Program-made: the position numbers and the translations under genes
Notes under the pieces: generated by a model
What the model saw: the letters and a program-made list of their open reading frames with translations, nothing else
What the model was told of the DNA's origin: nothing
Database searches by the model: none
Assembly: GCF_040954835.1 (NCBI RefSeq)
Contig: NC_090696.1
Coordinates: forward strand, 72,043,722 to 72,107,721
Direction: 5' to 3'
DNA: 64,000 nucleotides
Source of the DNA: Lepisosteus oculatus
Lineage: Eukaryota > Chordata > Actinopteri > Semionotiformes > Lepisosteidae
Part shown: positions 59,101 through 64,000 of the stretch, piece after piece
Position numbering within the stretch: the stretch's first letter is position 1
How the letters are laid out: every line of letters begins with the position of its first letter

Positions 59101-62100
59101 CCATCCAACCTTGGGGTGTTGATGTGAGGAATACTGGCCCCATTCGGGATCACTCACCATTCGCATCCTGTACCAATCAAAGGATGTATTTTTCGTGGGA
59201 CAATTATCATTTGAACAGATAAATATTTACAGGTAGCTTCCCCTTTTCAGCATTGACGTTTCAGTTGGTGCATGGATTGACAGGATGAGATCAGGTGGTT
59301 TAATATAAGCCTTATTTTGTTCTTGGTCAAGAAACCTTAAGTGGGGATGTAAAGAAAGTACACATATCAGAAACACAGTACAGGGCACTATACGATCTCA
59401 CTGTGATCTACATTTACATCAATAAAGGCCTGAATGCATTGTTTGGTGTTCATTAATGATGCTAGTGCCCTGAGGTGTCTTGTCATTTTCCATGAGAGGA
59501 TACACTTCTTGGTTCCATTTAGTTCCACATTTCATGGCTTTGTGTACATTTCATTCCACATGTTTCGTAGTAAGTTCTTGGGAAGGGGCTGAATAACTTT
59601 ATAAGTGCCCTGAATATGTCACACTGTGACTAATAATAGTGTTTTTCTCAGATCAGTCTTCAAAAAGGGAACATTGCTGGAGCTCAAAAGTTTACTGAAT
59701 GCTTGAAAAGGTCAGACAAATCCAACTGGTACAAGACCCTGACGCTAGCGCTGCAAAACTGCAATTACATGGTTGCCTACGAGTTACTAGATGATACGGG
59801 TATGTATTTTCTGCTGTCGGCTCCTTCATCAGCAGCTTTCTGGTTCTGCCGTTTGAGTCCCTGCTCATGCAGGTTAAGTTTCTACAAGAACAAGAACTGT
59901 TGAGGTGTAGATTTTTATTAATAATAAAGAAGCACAGTACAGGTTTAGTAAATTATTTCCATTTTTCCTGGGAATGGTGAATAAAATATCGAGGAGAGTG
60001 GTTTAAAAATCTAAAAAGGCATTCAATTGTATTAATATTCAATTCACGCTGGTTAAGGGCCCCTGCAGAGCAAGTTATTGTTAACAATAATATCATTAGC
60101 TCCAGGCTGGGGTGAATGACGAGTGTGACTCATCCTTGTTTTGGAATTCTTCCTGTAGAAAATGAAAAGGCAGCAGATGACAGTGAGGCAAATGAAGGTG
60201 AAGCCACCGTTCGCTTTGAGTACAGAGAAGAAGCTGACGTGGACTGCCTAAGTGGAAACTTTAATGGACAGCCAGGTATTACACCTTTAAATAATAACGA
60301 CAATGTAATCAAATAGTGTGCGCTCAAAACACAGAAATATTTTACATTTTCAAAACGCCCAAGATGTTGTTGTTTGTTGTTTTGGCTATTTCAAATTGGA
60401 TGAGCAAAATGTACAGCAAAAATAAGTGGCAATCATTTGTTTTTATTATATGTTTTAAAGGTTTTGCAATACTCATTTGTAAGCTTATGAATATGTGATA
60501 GTACGAATGTACTATCGTGCCATTGTCATGGGTATAGATACTGAATTCCCCTGCCTTAGTGATGGAGCTGGGCTTAGAACACTGATTGGGGAGTTGCACT
60601 GCTTATCAGTCACGCCATGTTCTTTTTATGAATTCTCATTCATCAGCACTCAATCTATTGGATACCATTTCAAGTGCTTGAGGCCCGCACTTTCGTATGT
60701 CACACTTAAGTCCCAGAACCGCAGTTTCCGTGGCAGCAGCCACACCTGTAACGTAATCATACACGCGTTCTTTCTGTTTCAAAAGACTTCATTCATGACC
60801 GTTTTCACATTTTACTTTATAACCCCTATTCACGTTAAAATGTGTTTTGGGTCTCTTTCCAACAATCGCTGCTGAGCATGTTTAAATGTTTTGCTGCAGG
60901 AACGAGTAACAGCAGCTCCCTGGCTGAATCCCGTGCAAGGAGGAAGCTGAGGAAGTACCAGGAGGAGCTGGCAGTGCCGGCTTTTAACGGGGAAAACACA
61001 ATCATCTGCGCTCCAACAGGTACCGTACAGTAAGAGACCTGAGACCAGGTCTGTCCCTGTGAGGCACTGATAAATCCTTCATCTCCCATTTTTGTGGAGA
61101 ATAATGTATTTTTAATAAAATTGTTATTCCAGATATTTAGGTAAGGGGGGGGAAAGGAGACATTTCTTTCAGGTGATTGAATATTATGACAAAAATGTGT
61201 TGTGTAAATTTAAAATGGGTGTGGGAATAGAAACACCAATTACTAATATTTCTGCTCCCTCTCCTACTTTTTGGAAGAAGTGAATGAAAGTGTGAGTTTA
61301 AAAATGATGTTTGTTTTCTTTGTAGGCTGTGGAAAGACAGTTGTGGCTCTTGCCATCTGCGAAAATCACCTGAAAGCTAAACATGAACGGAAGCCTAAGA
61401 TTGTCTTCATGGCCACAAAGGTGGATGTGTATGAACAGCAATACGCACTGTTCCGCAGTCATTTTATGGATGGAAATGAAGAAGTTCAGTAAGCACAGAT
61501 TTTAGACAATTTTCTCTCACGCCCTCTGGCTGCTCCTTCTCTGTCCTGTCTCTCTTTTCCGGTTCTCTGCTGTCCTTCCGGTGTTTCTCTCTCTCTGGGA
61601 CTATATATTTCCGGGTCTTGCACTCTGCCCTCGCTCAGCATTGACGTTCGGATGTCCTGAAACCCGCCTAGCACCAGGTCGCCCCACGTCCGCTACCTGA
61701 GGGCATAGGTTTCTATACGGCATTTCCTGAACAGCTGAGCCCGGGCTAACTCCCGTCTCTCCGCTACGCATAGGGTCTTTTCACTCTCCTGCCATTCCAC
61801 GGTTTGTCCTCTTCGACATCCGTGACATTTTCTATATTTAATCAGTAATCATTTTGTGTGTGTGCAGTTCTTGTTAATAGCATGTAATTGCAAAGTTACA
61901 AGACATCAGTGATGTCGTTTTAAACTGTAGGATGATTTGATGAATCCTTGTTCACAAAAAATAAGAACGTTTGCAAATGAATAGAGGTCATCCCGAAAGA
62001 ATAATAACTTTACTTCTGCTATCTGCCTTGAGCTCACTTGTTTTCACAGAAGTTATATAGGTTAAAAAGTTTGTTCCTTAAGCCTTCCTTTCTGGTGATT

Positions 62101-63872
62101 CAATTAATTTTTTTTCTGTATGATCGCTGAAGCCGGAATATGGTGTATTAATTACAATGTCAATGTCCATAACCTTCATTCTCTGCCCATTACAAAAACG
62201 TAAAGGATTTTCTTCAATATGAATAAATGTTTGGGAGACCCTCTTAAACGACACCGCTGACATTTTGAATGTTTTATGTAGGGTTGCAGGTCTCTGCGGT
62301 GACACAGGAGATCATATTCCCGTGGGAATGATTATACAAAACAATGACATCATTGTACTGACGCCCCAGATTTTGGTAAATGCTATTAAAACTAGAGAGG
62401 TGCTATCACTGTCTCTCTTCACTCTCCTGATATTTGATGAATGCCACAATACCACTGGAAAGCATGCCTACAATATCCTTATGACCAACTACCTGGACTG
62501 CAAAATAGATAAAAAGAATGGACCGCTGCCTCAGGTACAGTAAACGGGCCTTTTTCAATCATATTCCAGGCTTCCATTTCCTGAACTTCCCAATTCAGTG
62601 CCTGTGTCATGTATAAGGAGCAAAGTTCACTTAGAGATACTGTGTGTGTGACAGAACACCAGTCTCAATCACAGTAGTGTAAGACGTCTTGGCCTGTGTC
62701 CTTATGCAGGATCCAGGCCAGAGACTCCTGCAAAGGTTTGATATTTACACCAAGATTGGTGATGAAGGAGATTGTTCTTTTTTCACTGCAATTCCTACAT
62801 TATGTGTTAATATGCATTGTTGAATTCATGGCAGGTCCTCTTTATAATATTCTACAGTAGTCTAAAATGTTCTTCATTTACAGCAGGAAAGATGAATAAA
62901 ATTGCCTTTCTTAGGGTTTAGGTTTATTAAAATACAGTATATAATTTTCTCTATACACACAGCTGCTTTTTTCACATTAGCGTGAAGCATAGTGTTACCT
63001 GAAGTCTCCCTTCAAAATATGCAATCTCAAATGATTCTTCAGGCTTTGTCAGGAGTCATATGGTTTTCCAAGTATAAGGAGGTGGACAAATATGCCTGTT
63101 CTCCACTTATGAGACAACATCCTTATCAATGGCTGTAAAACACTTTTAATTGAGGAGAAAGCAGTACAGTATATTTATATACAGGTATCTGAATATATGT
63201 GTATTCAGGCAACTATGAAATATACATTCTCCAACAGTTGTACAATAGTTATGTCTTCAGGAATGCAAATATATGAGCACAACTACTGAAAGAAGAATTT
63301 AGGAATTTATTGTTCTTTACAAGATACAGGAACTTTCAATTCCAGTTTTATCTCTAATGCGAAATCTGCTACATTTGATCAAATACTACAAACATTCCAG
63401 ATGTTTTCCTGGAGATGCTTTCACTTTAAAAACTTTAAAAAATGTCCCTGCTAATATTAAACCCATAAACATCTCCTGGACATCTGATCTGTGAGTATCT
63501 AATAATAGACAACAGTATAAGTCTTTCACTAGATCACAATGTAACTCTTTGTTAATAAAAAATAGCTTATTTTTGAGGACAAGTTCACGTGATCAGAGTT
63601 TCTAATTGTTTACTCTCGGCAGAACAACCAAATGAAACCGTGAAAAACAAAGTTAACTTCACAGTTTTGTTATTCCCTCTGTTATTATTATCGTTTATTT
63701 GATGAGTAGATTGTTGGGCTGACAGCTTCAGTTGGAATAGGAAGTTTCAAGAATGAAGATGAAGCAGCTCATAATATATGTCAGCTGTGTGCAAACCTGG
63801 ATGTGAGGGTCATTTCAACTGTGAAGGAAAACCAGGAGGAACTTACATCATTTGTAAATATCCCTGAAAAAG
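56169..63872 (+). CDS. rigi: RIGI/DDX58 (RIG-I) RNA sensor, first nine coding exons, partial
   Basis: Cytosolic sensor of foreign double-stranded/5'-triphosphate RNA that signals to MAVS. Exons: 56169-56274, 57341-57472, 58632-58813, 59652-59799, 60159-60275, 60900-61019, 61326-61488, 62282-62534, 63710-63872. Phases agree, giving 461 residues, about half the protein; the rest lies beyond the window. CARD1 (about 1-90) and CARD2 (about 95-190, with GYTGLYEAI and ARECEEIM) are followed by a short acidic linker (190-228), then helicase domain 1: motif I APTGCGKT with K272 (split by the intron after 61019), Ia with VYEQQ, Ib [15 protein letters not shown] at 375-378 and III LTAS. Numbering is within 2-3 residues of human. 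The ATG at 56169 gives the conserved CARD1 helix ([18 protein letters not shown]). The residue matching human K172 is Thr. Introns 1, 2 and 7 hold SINE and LTR insertions. Confidence 0.96.
56499..56592 (+). repeat. 5S-derived SINE, 3' fragment
   Basis: Tail part only: GTGGTGGAGGGGAGTCCCCA, GTGTCCAGAAAAGTGCTGTA, matching 54845-54925. It lies in RIGI intron 1. Confidence 0.75.
57539..57836 (+). repeat. tRNA-derived SINE (fish type)
   Basis: Head GGTGGCATGGTGGTACAATG with a B box GGGTTCGATTCTGGGG (57591-57606), then the widespread fish SINE body (GTGTGGAGTTTGCATGGTTT, TCCTCCCACAGTTCAAAGAC, CTGGTAGGTTAATTGGCTTC). The 3' end runs straight into the inverted (AAT)n tail of the next SINE. In RIGI intron 2. 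Confidence 0.85.
57837..58413 (-). repeat. 5S-derived SINE, full length, inverted
   Basis: (AAT)n at 57837-57854, tail unit AGCGCTTTTCTGGACACTCC, body, and the 5S-like head on the minus strand up to about 58413. Closely similar to 54386-54966 over its length. In RIGI intron 2. Confidence 0.9.
58267..58283 (-). promoter_or_regulatory. CTCF-like motif inside the 5S SINE
   Basis: AGCGCCCCCTGCTGGCC is the reverse of a CCAGCAGGGGGCGCT-type CTCF core. The sister copies are altered here: CCAGCAGGGTCCATG near 54518, and the site is cut by the deletion in the copy at 40281. Confidence 0.5.
61515..61827 (+). mobile_element. Solo LTR, 313 bp, with TTTTC target-site duplication
   Basis: Same LTR as 14471-14799, inverted. 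It starts TCTCACG (TG end changed to TC) and ends CGTGACA, with 5-bp direct repeats TTTTC at 61510-61514 and 61828-61832. A TATA-like CTATATATTT lies near 61602. In RIGI intron 7, 26 bases after exon 7. Confidence 0.85.
62535..63709 (+). other. RIGI intron 8
   Basis: 1.2 kb, AT-rich; no repeat recognised and no coding content. Confidence 0.6.
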
Positions 63873-64000
63873 GTAACAATAAGAATTTGTAGAAAAATGT
63901 AGTCTTATATACTCAACGAGTGTAAAGTTTTTGTGCACCCTGTTTTCACCCAAGGAGATCTAAGGTGGAATGGGTAAAATGGTCTTGTAATGTGTCTGCT
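63873..64000 (+). other. Start of RIGI intron 9
   Basis: Begins GTAACA after exon 9 and continues beyond the window. Confidence 0.7.

Overview
The window is vertebrate nuclear DNA, most likely from a ray-finned fish. Genes have many GT-AG introns and wide AT-rich intergenic DNA. The repeats are fish-like: 5S-rRNA-derived and tRNA-derived SINEs, L2-type LINE relics, a Tc1/mariner relic and solo LTRs. The gene block matches human 9p21.1 in order and relative strand (TMEM215, NDUFB6, SMIM27, TOPORS, RIGI). That fits a fish with conserved ancestral synteny, perhaps a gar or bowfin, but the species is an inference.

Layout. (1) 1-16 kb, + strand: the membrane-proximal and intracellular half (17 exons, 651 residues) of a receptor guanylate cyclase; its first exons lie upstream of the window. 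(2) 16-22 kb: its 3' flank with a decayed Tc1/mariner transposon. (3) 22.0-22.7 kb, - strand: TMEM215 in one coding exon, with a candidate TATA promoter near 23.2 kb. (4) 23-41.8 kb: long intergenic DNA with no convincing gene. It holds a V-SINE fragment, a 331-bp tandem duplication, an L2 reverse-transcriptase relic and two kinds of 5S-derived sequence. (5) 41.9-44.8 kb, +: NDUFB6, four exons. (6) 46.0-46.8 kb, -: SMIM27, a two-exon 48-residue membrane micropeptide. (7) 47.5-53.3 kb, +: TOPORS, with a GC-rich upstream region and one 2.9-kb coding exon. (8) 56.2-63.9 kb, +: the first nine coding exons (461 residues) of RIGI/DDX58, which runs off the right edge.

The genes are not an operon and do different jobs: cGMP signalling, an ER-type membrane protein, a mitochondrial complex I subunit, a small membrane protein, a nuclear RING E3 ligase and a cytosolic RNA sensor. 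SMIM27 and TOPORS are divergent, about 1 kb apart, and may share control DNA that includes a strong CTCF-like motif. RIGI has clustered IRF/ISRE-like GAAA motifs just upstream, as expected for an interferon-inducible gene. Its introns hold most of the recent SINE/LTR insertions. No rRNA, functional tRNA or CRISPR was seen.
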